Source of the DNA: Massospora cicadina
Lineage: Eukaryota; Entomophthoromycota; Entomophthoromycetes; Entomophthorales; Entomophthoraceae
NCBI GenBank assembly: GCA_022478985.1
Contig: JAKSZP010002659.1
Location: 186,001-250,000 of the forward strand
Length of the DNA: 64,000 nucleotides
Direction of reading: 5' to 3'
Part shown: one piece after another, positions 33,764 through 44,579 of the stretch
How positions within the stretch are numbered: the stretch's first letter is position 1
How the letters are laid out: each line of letters opens with the position of its first letter
The notes under the pieces: generated by a model
Told to the model about the DNA's origin: nothing
What the model saw: the letters and a program-made list of their open reading frames with translations, nothing else
Database searches by the model: none
Made by a program: the position numbers and the translations under genes

Positions 33764-34146
33764 AAAGTGGAGGCCCACTGAGCCACTAGGGTGCTGCCAC
33801 CACTACATTCTGGAGGAAGATTCTGAGGATGCTCAATGGCCTTTTCCGCGGGGTCCCCAATTGATGAAGTAGAGTTTATTGTTTCCTCCTCCGTCACCAT
33901 AAATAGACCTTTGAGATCTTTATGTGTGGGCAGGGGACCTAAAAAATGTGCCACTTCTTCCACGGGATGCAGGTTGCTATTTAGGATTAACTTGTAGAGT
34001 TTTAGTTAAAGCTAAAATAAATTGTATTTGATGCTGTTAGGGGCTAGTGGTTGCACCGTGGGCATGAAAGGTGGCTGACGTGTGGCACTTGAGGGAAATG
34101 CTTTGCATATAGCTTGTGCTGATGCAAATGTTGGGAGGATGGAGGG
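33764..34146 (-). pseudogene. Unrecognised minus-strand coding relic between B and D
   Basis: The minus strand is open at 33963-33682 (VEEVAHFLGPLPTHKDLKGL...) and continues upstream, across the D insertion, in one frame with sequence at 51790-52000: AFHAMSPIPMRAPS joins ILPTFASAQAICKAF. This joint frame has only a few stops in about 190 codons, so it was coding before D inserted. A Gly/Pro/Ser-rich gag is possible. No known motif was found. Confidence 0.45.
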
Positions 34147-34853
34147 TGTTGCAATTTGGTCTGACCAATCATTCCATTTTATATCATATTATTATCTTAC
34201 TTAATTCTTTATAATTAGGAAAAGGCTCAATTCCTCAGGCCATGACACTGATGTCAGTCTGTTAAATTAGCCTACAATGGAATGCCTCAATGTTAATGTC
34301 AATCTGTCAGATTAAGTCATGGCAGATTACCTTGCCCTGCACCCGCGTTTCTATATGTATCTATTAGTTGACAGGATTAAAACACTATCATTTTGCTATG
34401 GGTCACGACAAGGTTAGTTACCAAGGTTCAAATCCTTACCACCCCACTGACAATATCCCATGAATAACTTATTATTGATTTATGAGGCTTACAGCGTTGT
34501 AAATTCTAATCCCTTATCTATTACTATATTCTCTCCCTTGTACCCAACCTGGCATAAAAATAATCACTGAAGGTTTAATTATTCTTAGATTCTGGGCAAA
34601 TAGTTTCTACCATTTTCCAGAATAATTATTCACTGCCCAGTATTCTCCAGTATAGTTTATAATGATGGTAGTTGTGATGTTGGGAGATCTTTCTTTCAAC
34701 TAGCTGATTACAACTGCTAAAATAAATATTTTTGCGTTAAATTATTATCTTATTGCTTTAGAGTTACTGTCTTCATACAGTTCCCTTTTAATATTGAGAA
34801 AAAGTAGTCAACCTGTGCAGTCATACCTCAACGCTTAAGCGCTGGTTACAACA
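34147..34853 (+). repeat. 5' LTR of element D (707 bp)
   Basis: Starts TGTTGCAATTTGGTCTGACC and ends GGTTACAACA. Aligns with 51093-51789 throughout (for example the catgacaagg and ctgacaatatccc segments). Confidence 0.95.
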
Positions 34854-34855
34854 TT

Positions 34856-34873
34856 TGGTGCTCACTACATGGG
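34856..34873 (+). other. Primer-binding site of element D
   Basis: tggtgctcactacatggg, one base different from B and C. Two bases separate it from the LTR end. Confidence 0.88.
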
Positions 34874-34899
34874 CCACTTTTGGTACCCTCTTCTGATCT

Positions 34900-36302
34900 A
34901 TAAATTTAGGTTGTCATACTTAGGTGACATTTGCTGGGGAATCTTCCAGTTTTTACATATGATGAACCAATTATGGGGAAGGCCCATCAAGTTCTAGTTT
35001 CATGGTCATACTTTCAGATGCGTTCCAAATTGATTAGGAGACCTCTAAGATACCGCGCCGCCTTAGTGGCCTTGCTTAATCCATAGACAGGGCAATTACT
35101 ATTACAGAATTCTGGTGGGAGTTGAATGCTTTACAAAGTTTAGTTTAATCCTAAGGGAAATAAATCCCAAATCTACATTCTTTTTGGATAAGTCTATCTG
35201 GAAATTGGAGAAGGGTGAACTAAGTTTCACAGTAGGATGGCATCACTTTGCTTGCATAGTGAAGCAACTCCAACAAGACCTTAAACAGGATAATCATAAA
35301 TATAGACAAGAGCCTAGTCAAGCCAATTTCTCAGACCATAGTTCTGATGATTCTATAGAGGCAGCTGTTGGCCTCTTGTCCAACGTAATGACTAACATAT
35401 CCATACCTGCTGCTAAAACCAGCCCTGCCACAACAGTTGCCACTTCTATTTGATCTTGTTTCTAAGATGCCAATACTGATTACTCCAGTGATTCATCCCA
35501 AGTTAACCCGGTCAACCTTCCCAAATTCAATAGGCTGGAAATATTTATAACTTAATATGCTTATTTGAGATTACAATGGAGAAAACCAACAACCAGACCA
35601 AACTGGACACACTGATGAATTTATTAATCCTTATAGTCAGGAGCTAAAATTATCAAAAATAGCTAAATTCATTATGTCTTAACTTAACGCAAAAAATATT
35701 AATATTGATGAGTTAGGTGGGGCAGAACTAATGATAGGACGAAAACTGCTTTCTTGGTTATTGGTTATAAAACTGGTGAATAAGTTTTAACCTTTACAGA
35801 CCGCTTTTACTATAAGGATCAGGTCTTGTATGGGGCCAATGTTCTGAGACATTATGATGCTCAGATCGCTTTCTGCCTTGCCTGCAAGCCTCACCAAGGA
35901 GTTGTATTGGGCCATGCTACCCTCTTTCTACTCCAATGCCACAATACTGAAATGGTAAACTACCTTTACCATTGCGCCATTACTTTTGGCGCCCCTAATA
36001 CCAAGCCATTCAAAAAAGATTCAAGTATTCATTTATTGACCCTGTCGCCAATAAAGATTTATGAAAATCTTTGGCAGAGTAGAAAAAATAAACTACTTAT
36101 TATGAAAGCTCAAAAGTCTCAGATAATGACTTTAACAATATGGAACTTTGCCTTGATGGCAGAATAAAAAATGTGTATATACCAAATGAGTTCATTATGC
36201 CTCTGTGGCCACAGGTGAACAGAAATTTATTTATCTATTTGAGTCAAGCAGATACTCTTGACATCAATATGCTTTCCAGCTCACACAATCACGCTGAGTA
36301 TT
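34900..36302 (+). pseudogene. gag of element D (degenerate)
   Basis: Open stretches are 35115-35453 (KLEKGELSFTVGWHHFACIVK...), 35826-36167 and 36140-36300. The block MVNYLYHCAITFGAPN (about 35952-36000) equals MVNYLWRCTVTFRAPN in E and LKMLGATFEAPN in A and B, so this is the same gag family. No CCHC knuckle could be read. The 3' end runs into HAEY, the beginning of the protease region, where element C is inserted. Confidence 0.75.
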
Positions 36303-36983
36303 TGTTGGATTTTTGGTTTGGGAAAAGGCTTGCTGGTGCTTCTTTTACTGTGAATCCAACAATATAAGTAAAGGCTTTTCTCACCACTTATAAAATAACA
36401 AAAATAAATAAATACTAAAAATGTTTAGTTTTATAGAGGTTTATTAGGCGCCACGCAGGGGTAAAAAGAGAATACAATTAATAAAGTCAGTAAAAAATTT
36501 AAAACATCGAGGCTTGAGTTTGGATGGCTTAGGGAATGTCCAAATTAGGTAATATGAGCCATCAACCTATCAGATTTCTCAAAGTCTCCTTGTTTAAATG
36601 GAATGGCAGATTTAGGGTAGGGAACAGGAAGGACTAGTTCATTAGTTAATGCTTTTATAAAGTTGACCCAATCAATGGGCTGGAAAATTTTTGCACCTGG
36701 TTGGACCCCTTCTGACCCTATAAAAGGGGCCACTTTACAAGGTATAACCTGTACCAGACTAGGTGGGGCTGGTGGAGGAGCCTCCAATGACCTTCCCAAA
36801 TTTGGCCGATGGCTTGGTGCAATCCAACTTCCCAAACTGAAATTTTTGGCCTGATCATTATTATAAGTGTTACCCTGATTTACAGGGTTCCACCAGGAAT
36901 CAACCAGGGTCTTTTAGCTGATATTCATATTATTTTCCTCCAAACCACTCTTTTCTAAACATTGGACTTGTAATTGTCCAACA
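36303..36983 (-). repeat. 3' LTR of element C
   Basis: Pairs with 42135-42818 over its full length. Sense TATA-like box at 36429-36435 (plus-strand ttttata). A second, antisense TATAAAA lies at 36719-36725 on the plus strand and is kept at 42553-42559 in the other LTR. Confidence 0.95.
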
Positions 36984-36993
36984 TTACCCCCTT
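36984..36993 (-). other. Polypurine tract of element C
   Basis: On the minus strand aagggggtaa directly abuts the 3' LTR start TGTTGGAC. This is the usual plus-strand primer position. Confidence 0.8.
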
Positions 36994-36999
36994 AAAGAG

Positions 37000-38210
37000 T
37001 GGTAGGGGGAGAATAAGGGCGTAAAAACTGGCCATGGTCTCAGTTGATGGTGGCTTCAGAAGCAAGGGATTTGATGAGTACTCATCGCCTCGCTTATAGG
37101 TGACTGAAAATGGCCCTTAGCAGATAGAACCGAGCTTCTCACTTCTAGGAGTGATGCGGTTGTGATAATACAATACCAAGTCAGCATCTTGGAAGGAAGA
37201 GAGAGGGACACGGAGCTCATTAGCTGCTACACCTTCTTTTGTGACCGTCTTGGCAAAGTTAGTCATAGCTTCTGCTTGTAGTTGGATGATGTGTTGGGCC
37301 AACTTTTCCATGGCTTTTTATGGGTCAGTTCTGTCAGTGAAAATATCTTTTGCTAGTAGAGCTGGTATCCCAGGTTCTCGGCCATACAGCACATGGAAAG
37401 GGGACATCTTTAGGATGCAATGGTAACTAATTCAGTAGGCCATGAGGGCAATGGGTAGGTAGAGATTCCAGTGGAGTGGGTCTGAATTGGCCATTTTGCG
37501 GAGTATTGAGACCAGGGTTCCATTTACTCTTTCTACAGCACCATTTGTGGATGGGTTATAAGGGGCCAAGAAGAGTTGTTGTGTTCCCATGAAGGTGTCA
37601 AGGAGCTTCACCACTCTGCAGGTAAAATTTTTACCATTATCACATAGGAGGACCTGAGGGCACCCATGCCAGGTGAAGATGTATTGGTGTAAGAAGGCGG
37701 CTGTGGCTTTAGCCATCTGAGCTGGGAGAGCTATGGCTTCAACCCATTTGGTGAAATGATCAATACCAAATAAGATATAGCAGTTGCCACCTGTGGTCTG
37801 AGGGAGAGGACCTACCACATCCAAACTTATGGTGTGGAATGGTTGTTGAGGCGTCGTAGGTTGATACTGATATTGTGCCTTGAAGCTGGATTGTTTTTAC
37901 AGGTCAGGAATGCATCCAAGACTTCGGTTATAGTTTCCAAGATGCCCTCCCAGTAGTCCACGCTCTTTTACCCACTCATATGTTTTGCGTACTCTGCTAT
38001 GTCCCATGATAGTGTGGGACTCCAAGATGACAGGAACTCGCTCTGAAGGCCAGAGATAGGGCAACCAATTTAATCCTATTTTCTTATATATAATTTCTCA
38101 TTTTCCACTTTGGTGTTGCAGGAGTGTCGAGCTAGCATTTTTTGTACTGGTTCATCTTCATCAGCCCATGCATCTGGAGTCATGAGAAGATCAAGTAGCA
38201 TCTCAGCTTC
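37000..38210 (-). pseudogene. Integrase of element C
   Basis: 37824-37432 (130 codons) is the open catalytic core. MDVVGPLPQTTGG holds the first Asp, VLLCDNGKNFTCRVV the second and NGAVERVNGTLVSIL the Glu, so the D,D-35-E triad is complete in this copy. The C-terminal domain is open at 37311-37117 (MEKLAQHIIQLQAEAMTNFA...DLVLYYHNRITPRSEKL). The zinc-binding N-terminal region (about 38200-37850) is broken by stops. Among the dUTPase-lineage elements this integrase is among the least damaged. Confidence 0.9.
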
Positions 38211-38237
38211 ACTATTGTCTAAGTGAAGAATGGGCAG

Positions 38238-38700
38238 TCATGTTAACACATCTACATTCATGTGGTGCATTCTTGCCCGTTGCTCAATAGTCATATTGTA
38301 ATGCTGGAGCTTCAGAGCACAGCGAGACAACCGCCCTGTGGGGTCCTTCAATTTCTGCAACCACTTTAGAGTGGCGTGGTCAGTGATCACTTTGAAGGGA
38401 ATTCCATATAGGAATGGGCAGTAGTGGTTGACAGCGAGCAGGAAATCCAAGCACTCTTTCTCCATGATGCTGTGTTACGCTCAGCTTTTGAAATCATTTT
38501 GCTAAAGTAAGTCACGGTATGATCGACCCCATGCTCATTCAATTGAGCTAATATAGCTCCAACAGCGTAGTCAGAAGCATCAGTGAACAACATGAAGGGT
38601 TTGCTGTAGTCAGGGTGGCGGAGTATTGGCCTTTTTTGCAAGAGCTCCTTCAGAGTCTCAAATGCGGCCTGTTGTTAAGCACCCCAATGGAAGGGAATGT
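38238..38700 (-). pseudogene. RNase H of element C
   Basis: 38641-38387 reads MLFTDASDYAVGAILAQLNE and YFSKMISKAERN, with the catalytic Asp in TDAS. The downstream half is in another frame (38465-38238): MEKECLDFLLAVNHYCPFLYG, ITDHATLKWLQ and LKLQHYNMTIEQRARMHHMN. One frameshift near 38460 separates the two; otherwise the domain is nearly complete. Confidence 0.9.
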
Positions 38701-38942
38701 TCTTAGCCAGGAGGCGGACAAGGGCTTGCTGAGCTGAGTGAATTTTGGGAGAAATTGATGGTAGTACCCCATCATGCTCAAGAATACCTGGATGTTGCAA
38801 AGGGTTTTGGGTGCAGGCATCTTAGATATTGCTTTTCAACCATTATCTTAAAGTGGTTGTATCCCATCTTGTGAGATAGCGTGTCCAAGGAAATCCAGCT
38901 TCCTCTGGAAAAAGGTACATTTGGAGGGCTTTAAGTTTGATA

Positions 38943-39768
38943 TTAGATGCCCTCAAGCGTTGAAACATTCTTTAGATGTGCGAGGTGTTCAATGAAAGTC
39001 TTGAAGAAAACTGTGATGTCATTAAGATAGACAATCATACAACTCAGTTTGAGATCCTGGAGAATGTGATCCATCGCCCGTTGGAAAGTGGCAGGCACGT
39101 TACACAACCCTTGTGGTAGTTGGGTAGGTTGAAATAGATCCCTCACTGCAAATAAGAGCACATTTCTCCTGGTCTTGTGGAGAAAGGTCCAATTTCCAAT
39201 AACCGCTAGCCAAGTCCATGGCTGAAAAGAACTTGGACCCAGAGAGTTGGACCAGAGCGTCATCAATGTGAGGGATAAGGTAACTATCCTTCTTTGTGAG
39301 GTTGTTTAATTTGTGGTAGTCCATCACTACCCAATGACCTTTATTTTTCTTCTTTATTAATAAGAGCGGGGATGACCAAGGGCTTTGTGATGGTACCAGC
39401 AATCCAGCATCCAGCAGCTGTTTGAGCTCCGTCCACATCTGTATCTCCTCAACTTTTGATTTGTGGTAGGGTTTGGAGTGAATGAGTTTATCATCCCCAA
39501 CGTCAATAGTATGTGTCCACCCCTTCATGCGCCCATAGTCATTGTCAGATTTGGAGAAAATGTCGCTGTAGGCCTTGAGTAGGGTGTGGACTTTATCCAG
39601 CTCAGCTGGGGTTAGTTCATTGGAGATATGAATAGTAGACAAAGTACATAAAGATTGGTCAGTGGATAAACCCATATCAGCCATAGACTCAATACAGTGG
39701 ACTTGCTTAATGTTTTCAATGGGTATCAGCAGGCCTCTTCCGATCTTCTGATGCTTTTTTACCACCAT
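38943..39768 (-). pseudogene. Reverse transcriptase of element C
   Basis: 39768-39100 is open for 222 codons, the longest RT reading frame outside J. It runs from the linker through SPWSSPLLLIKKKNKGHWVV, LTKKDSYLIPHIDDAL and FFSAMDLASGYWKLDLS. After a frameshift near 39150-39190 it continues in 39266-38943: PTQLPQGLCNVPATFQRAM and LKLSCMIVYLNDITVFFKTF. The YxDD box is Y-L-N-D, so the first catalytic Asp of the pair is Asn. The last part of the thumb (38930-38760) is decayed. Confidence 0.92.
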
Positions 39769-39779
39769 ATCCTTCTTGG

Positions 39780-40077
39780 TGAGATTCCCTAGCAGAAATT
39801 AAATAGGCCAATGATAGGCGGGGTCTAACATGGCTGGCAAAACTCTGGGCTTTAAAGGACTAACTCCATCAATGCTAATGTGGTGCAGTAGGCAGTTGTG
39901 TGGGATTTGCATGGTAATCTTCATGTAAACTACCCTTTGTTCCCCAGCCTTAATGACCACCTCTTCAGAAGCATAGAAAGGGATACCCTCTAGAGCGTCC
40001 ACAGATGGAGACAGCTTTTTTGTATGCCTTCCTGCTATGGTGTAATGCAGGGATAAAGCGGAGGAGGGATACTTCAC
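39780..40077 (-). pseudogene. dUTPase-like domain of element C
   Basis: The minus strand reads FYASEEVVIKAGEQRVVYMK, ITMQIPHNCLL, then VLPAMLDPAYHWPI, a stop, and FLLGNLTKKDMVVKKHQKIG. AGEQ..V and I-x-x-Q-I-P match the start of dUTPases. LDPAYH (39808-39828) corresponds to motif 3 and is the only copy in this window that keeps an Asp-x-x-Tyr pair, although the following residue is Trp. The motif-4 block VVKKHQKIG follows. The domain runs directly into the RT reading frame. Confidence 0.65.
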
Positions 40078-40099
40078 TGTGCAAACATAATCTTTTTAT

Positions 40100-40470
40100 T
40101 GATCTCATCATTAGACAGAATCAGAGGAACCTCATAGTTAAGCAGGGAGAGATATCCCTTCTTTAAATTAATAACAACTTCATATCAAGCATATATTGGG
40201 TTCCAATGAGTAAATCGTAGGTATTATTGGTCAAAGCACTGCTTAAGCTGACAAGAGAAGCTTCCCAAAATGAATGGGCAGGGAAGAGTACGCCCCAATG
40301 GCGCGGGTGTTGTTTTGACCTGCAGTTCCAAACGCTTGAGTGTAGTTGAGGTCAGGGGCCAGCTTAATTTTTCTTAATGAGCTTGGTTGACACAACGTTC
40401 ACTGGGGACCCAATGTTAAGAATAGCTTTAACCCGCACTCCATTAATAACGACCTCCACTTTAGTTAAAG
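40100..40470 (-). pseudogene. Aspartic protease of element C
   Basis: The minus strand reads VVINGVRVKAILNIGSPVNV (about 40465-40400). The triad is N-I-G at 40417-40409, where D-T-G is expected; both changes are consistent with C-to-T or G-to-A transitions. Downstream, FGTAGQNNTRAIGAYSSLPI and NTYDLLIGTQYMLDM follow in different frames. Confidence 0.8.
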
Positions 40471-40499
40471 TACCACCCAAGGAGGGGGAAGAGCAAGGA

Positions 40500-42133
40500 C
40501 CTCTTTTAAATGAAAAGTGGAGGCAAGTCGTTTGGCAGTTTCAGGGTATTTCTCCTGGATAGTCTGCAGCCTATGAACACACTGGGTAGATCAGAGAAAT
40601 GTGGCAATGAGCTGGTCAGCGTCACTGGCAGTGTCAATAATCTCAAGACCCCTTATCACTTGCCAAAGATAAGTTTGACGAGGGATCTTAGTTCAATTCA
40701 CTCTCTCTGGGTTCAATTGATCATTTACCTCCACTTCACCTGGGGCTCCTAAAACGTAATGACCAACATCTTCATCACTCCCTTCAGACTCGTCATCAGA
40801 GGGGTTATCAATGCAGGTTAGGGAGCCCATAGGAGGTGGGATAGGTTCAGGACTTCCCTTATGGAATGATAGGTCCTGGGGTTGCTCCTCCACCTTATTA
40901 ACTTTTGGGGAGGCGTTGGAATTGTCACAGCTCGAGTTTCGACCTTCAAAGTAGGGGTTTATGCTGCCTCAGGGAGACAGGTTTCAGACTAGAGTTAGCT
41001 GAATGAGAGGTTGAGGGGGATAGCACCGTGGAGGTGGATGCTTTAACTTCACCAGCTTTGGGTCATTCAGTGGCTGTGTGCTTCTGTGAAGCAGGCGGTT
41101 TAGCCTTTGTGACCTGGTCATTAAACCCATTGTTAGTGGGAGTGATTGGGACCTGAGAAAGGGGTTTAGGATTAGGAGCCTGGCTTTTGGACCACTTGGG
41201 AAGGCCGCTCTGAAGAAGAGGATGGGCTAGGCAAGGGGACGACTGCTTTCACCAACTGAGTGTTTTGAACTGAAGATGAAGGAGAGCACTGCTTTATCAC
41301 AACCATTACCATCTGACTATCTTTATGAGAAGAAGAAGTATTTTGTGATGGCAACTCTGCAGAAGCAGGTTTCCAGAAGGAAACAGCCGTAGTAGCTGCT
41401 AAATTGGTTGGCGTAGATGCTTGGCTCAAAACTCCTTGTGTAGGGTCAAGCTCATAGATATCTGCAACCGCTAATAAGGCCTCCTTGATATCTCATACAG
41501 TTTTGAAAGTGAGCTTTATGGAAGAGAGATGCATCGCCAAGGAGGGATGAGATGCCAAGCCAGCCAAGATAGCTGCAATAGCATCATCAAGAGGGAGCAT
41601 TTGGGCAAGCAACAAAGGTTGATCTTTATTATAGAAGCGCTCAACAAAAGAGGTGATTAATTCTCCTCTTGCAAACTAAGGCACATAAAGGCCTGTTTTT
41701 GTCGCTGCAAACTTTGTTTAGAACCAAATTCATCAAGCAGCGCTTGCTTAACCTCTGCTCAAGTGCTGAGGTTGACTATGGTGGGGACCATTCTTTCTTG
41801 AGCTAAACGATTCAAGCAGGGAAGAATGTACTGGATTTTTTGCCAGTCAGTTGCTCCTTCCATAGCAGATTCATAAACATAAAGGAAAGAGGCAATACTG
41901 CCCTCACCAGGTATGAACTTGTCTCTGAAGAGGGGGTTTTTTATAACAGGGCATTGTAGTGAGTGCTGCTCAAGCCTTTTAAGGCGAGACAAAGCACTGG
42001 CTAGCTGTTGTTCCATAATAGCTAGCTTAGGGTTAAGATCAGCGAAAAGGCTAGAAGGTTTACCACCCCCAACAGCCTCCATATTTTTTGAACGTTTTGT
42101 GTGGTGTACAGGTGCCCCTGTAGTGAGCACCAT
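40500..42133 (-). pseudogene. gag of element C
   Basis: The reading frame opens with an ATG at 42133-42131 that overlaps the PBS, giving MVLTTGAPVHHTKRSKNMEA; it is open for 124 codons to 41759 (LASALSRLKRLEQHSLQCPV, FLYVYESAMEGATDWQKIQY). This is the capsid region. Further blocks at 41429-41172 and 40893-40693 are rich in Ser, Thr, Pro and Glu. No zinc knuckle is readable. The B reading also runs through the PBS as VLTTGG, suggesting that the lineage starts gag at this point. Confidence 0.82.
42115..42132 (-). other. Primer-binding site of element C
   Basis: Plus strand cccctgtagtgagcacca; on the minus strand tggtgctcactacagggg, identical to B. It overlaps the gag ATG by two bases. Confidence 0.92.
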
Positions 42134-42134
42134 T

Positions 42135-42818
42135 TGTTGGATTTTTGGTTTGGGAAAAGGCTAGCTGGTGCTTCTTTTACCACAAATCCACTAATATAAT
42201 TGAAGGGCTTTTCTAACCACTTATATGAGAATGACAAAAATAAATAAAAACTAAATTTTTTTAGTTTTATAGAGGTTTATTAGGCGCCGCGCAGGGGTAA
42301 AAAGAGAATACACTTAATAAAGTCAGTAGCAAATTTAAAGCATCGAGGCTTGAGTTTGGATGGCTTGAGAATGTCCAAATTAGGTAATATGAGCCATCAA
42401 CCTATCAGATTTCTCAAACCCGCCTTGTTTGGATGGAATGGCAGATTTAGGGTTGGGAACAGGAAGGACTAGTCCATTAGTTAATGCTTTTATAAAGTTG
42501 ACCCAATCAATGGGCTGGAAAATTTTTGCACCTGGTTGGACCCTTTCAACCCTATAAAAGGGGCCACTTTCTGAAGTGTAACCTATACCAGACTAGGTGA
42601 GGCTGGGGGAGGAGCCTCTGATGACCTTCCTGAATTTGGCTGACAGTTCAGTGCAGTCTGATTGCCCAAACTGGAATTTTTGGCCCAATAATTATTAATA
42701 GTGTTACTCCCAATTTGTGGGGTTCCACTGGGAATCGACCAGGGTCTTTTGGCCAATATTCATATGATTTTCCTCTGGATCACTCTTTTCTAAACATTGG
42801 ACTTGTAATTGTCTGACA
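42135..42818 (-). repeat. 5' LTR of element C
   Basis: On the minus strand starts TGTCAGACAATTAC and ends AAAAATCCAACA. Sense TATA-like box at 42265-42271 (plus-strand ttttata); antisense TATAAAA at 42553-42559. Confidence 0.95.
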
Positions 42819-43200
42819 GTGTACTTACATTAAAATTAGCATGCACAATGTACCTGTTCAGGTAATTGTGGATAGTGGGGTGCCCACAACATAGTTTCTT
42901 CAAAGCTAATAAATAAATTGGGAACTGAACCTGATACTACTCATTGCAAAGAATATTGGACCATGAGGCCTAATGCCACGACCTCACTAGAGCATACAGC
43001 TTTTTATCGCTGGGGTATGTTACAAGAGTGTTGTCTGCTCCATCCACAGTTTTACCTTATGACAATTATGATCTACTGATTGGTACCTCTCTTATGAAAA
43101 AAGTGTGGCTTAAAGCCAATTATAAAACAATAATTTGGTTATTGGTAACAACACTTTTACATTGTATTATACTAAGAAAACCCCAGATGTTGAACGTGGC
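42819..43200 (+). pseudogene. Aspartic protease of element D
   Basis: This resumes directly after element C. IKISMHNVPVQVIVDSGVPT contains an intact D-S-G triad (about 42870-42880). The rest reads APSTVLPYDNYDLLIGTSLM and KKVWLKANYKTII (43028-43160). The N-terminal HAEY lies before element C. Apart from the insertion there are stops (for example just after the active site) and at least one frameshift. Confidence 0.82.
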
Positions 43201-43499
43201 CTGGTGGGAGCACTATTAAGCTTTCTGCCGAGACAAAAGACGCTGAATTTTAGAAGCCTAATGCAACTACAACGCTTACCCATAAAACAATATTGATCCT
43301 GCTAAGGTATGGCATGATTCCCTGTATTTTTCTTAAATCTTGCATTGTATTGGTTGACAACGTTTATAAAGTGCCCCCATGGCTCCCAGAGCTGGCAGAG
43401 GTAGAATCTACCTCCCAGCTTGAGCCCATGTCTCCACCTTCCCTAACTGTGAACGGTGAGTGTAGAAAGGGAATTATCTCCAATAGATATAGTAAAGCA

Positions 43500-43735
43500 G
43501 CTGACGCACTTTAAATCTGCCTCACTGCACTTTGAAGTCCAATAGTATTCCACTCTGCGCTGAAAAAATTGTAATATTAGACAGACCATCAAGCCCTTAT
43601 CAAAAAGTATCACTTTGCAATTTTCCTGATGAGTTGTATAGTAAACTCCTTTTGACAATATGTGGATCCAAAAAGGATCCCATTGCCGCATCCAGTGCTG
43701 TTTATACTCGCAAGGAAGTAATTAAAGTACCTTTG
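43500..43735 (+). pseudogene. dUTPase-like domain of element D, first part
   Basis: The reading frame at 43532-43735 gives LDRPSSPYQKVSLCNFPDEL, YSKLLLTICGSKKDPI, AASSAVYTRKEVIKVPL. These correspond to the IP-x-x-x-YG block, the motif-2/3 region and the E-(x)-IKV strand. It continues after element E at 50940 as KSHTLTWCTSKKH, a stop, and IIAFLCV, the motif-4 region. The motif-3 Asp is not present. H carries the same order of blocks. Confidence 0.58.
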
Positions 43736-44541
43736 TGTTGAAATAAATACTTAAGCGTCAGATCTTTAAGGCACAGGTTATTATACTAAAAATAATAAGG
43801 TACTGTTTGAGGACATTAACCTTAGTAAACTAGCAAGAAAACGCATTTCAGCAGAGGGATATTTTATTGAATAATAAACAAAAGCACAATGTAGTATTGG
43901 GTACTGAAAAAAGTTCAACGGCTTGCTATCCTTTATGTTCTTCATATTAGCTTCTCTACAGCATCATAGGGAAAAATATTTTCATACCATAGAATATAGC
44001 CCAGATATGCCCCTTCTGCCAGCGTTCATATTAAAATTTATGTATACTAAGTAGCACTTAAAAGTGGTAAACTAGTGAAATGATAATCTAAATTAGGCTT
44101 AATTAGCAATGCACTAGGGCTCATCAGATTTTGATCGTAGTGATCAATCAATTGCATTTGTGGTTCTGGTGGATGTCCCCCTTATAAAAATGAATCCTCA
44201 TACCAACTTTTTTACACTTTTGTGGGGACAAAGTAGTGGTTAAAGATATAAATAGATTGGAGCGGGTATAAATACTAAGGTCAGCAAAAGTGATTATTAG
44301 ATTGAGATAGTAGAATCTGCACTGGCAGGGTTATGGGTTTTGATCCACTATATCTCTAAATCTACAGCACCGAGGCAAAAGTACCAAAAGTAATTTAATA
44401 AAACTTTGGCCGCTCCCTTTGAAGTCAAGGGCCAAGTGCTCAATACTTCTTATGCTATACATTTAATCTATAATTATAAGGTAACTATAATCATTAAATT
44501 AATATTTCATTGAATGATGGTTGGTCAAACCACTTGCAACA
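43736..44541 (-). repeat. 3' LTR of element E (806 bp)
   Basis: Pairs with 50119-50939; shared blocks include atgtagtattg, cttaaaagtgg/ctcaaaagtgg and gtagaatctgca. The minus-strand start is TGTTGCAAGTGGTTTGACC. Confidence 0.95.
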
Positions 44542-44553
44542 TTTCCCCCACTT
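44542..44553 (-). other. Polypurine tract of element E
   Basis: On the minus strand aagtgggggaaa directly precedes TGTTGCAA. D has aagtggagaaaa at the same place, and H a decayed equivalent after 11635. Confidence 0.8.
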
Positions 44554-44579
44554 GACCAAACATCAGGTAAAAAAAGATA

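Larger units (their letters stand above)
36303..42818 (-). mobile_element. Element C: Ty3/gypsy element nested in D
   Basis: On the minus strand: 5' LTR 42818-42135, PBS, gag, protease, dUTPase-like domain, RT, RNase H, integrase, polypurine tract and 3' LTR 36983-36303. The LTRs are 684 and 681 bp with terminal inverted TGTTGG...CCAACA. Left flank gtatt and right flank gtgta match at 3 of 5 positions; comparison with the homologous protease start in A and B (gctctgagtgtacatat) supports an original GTGTA target, with two later changes on the left. It is nested at the start of the D protease. Confidence 0.94.

Noticed and set aside
24329..33768. Target duplication for element B
   Set aside because: Flanking 5-mers gcttc and aaagt do not match; no alternative pairing at the LTR ends was found.
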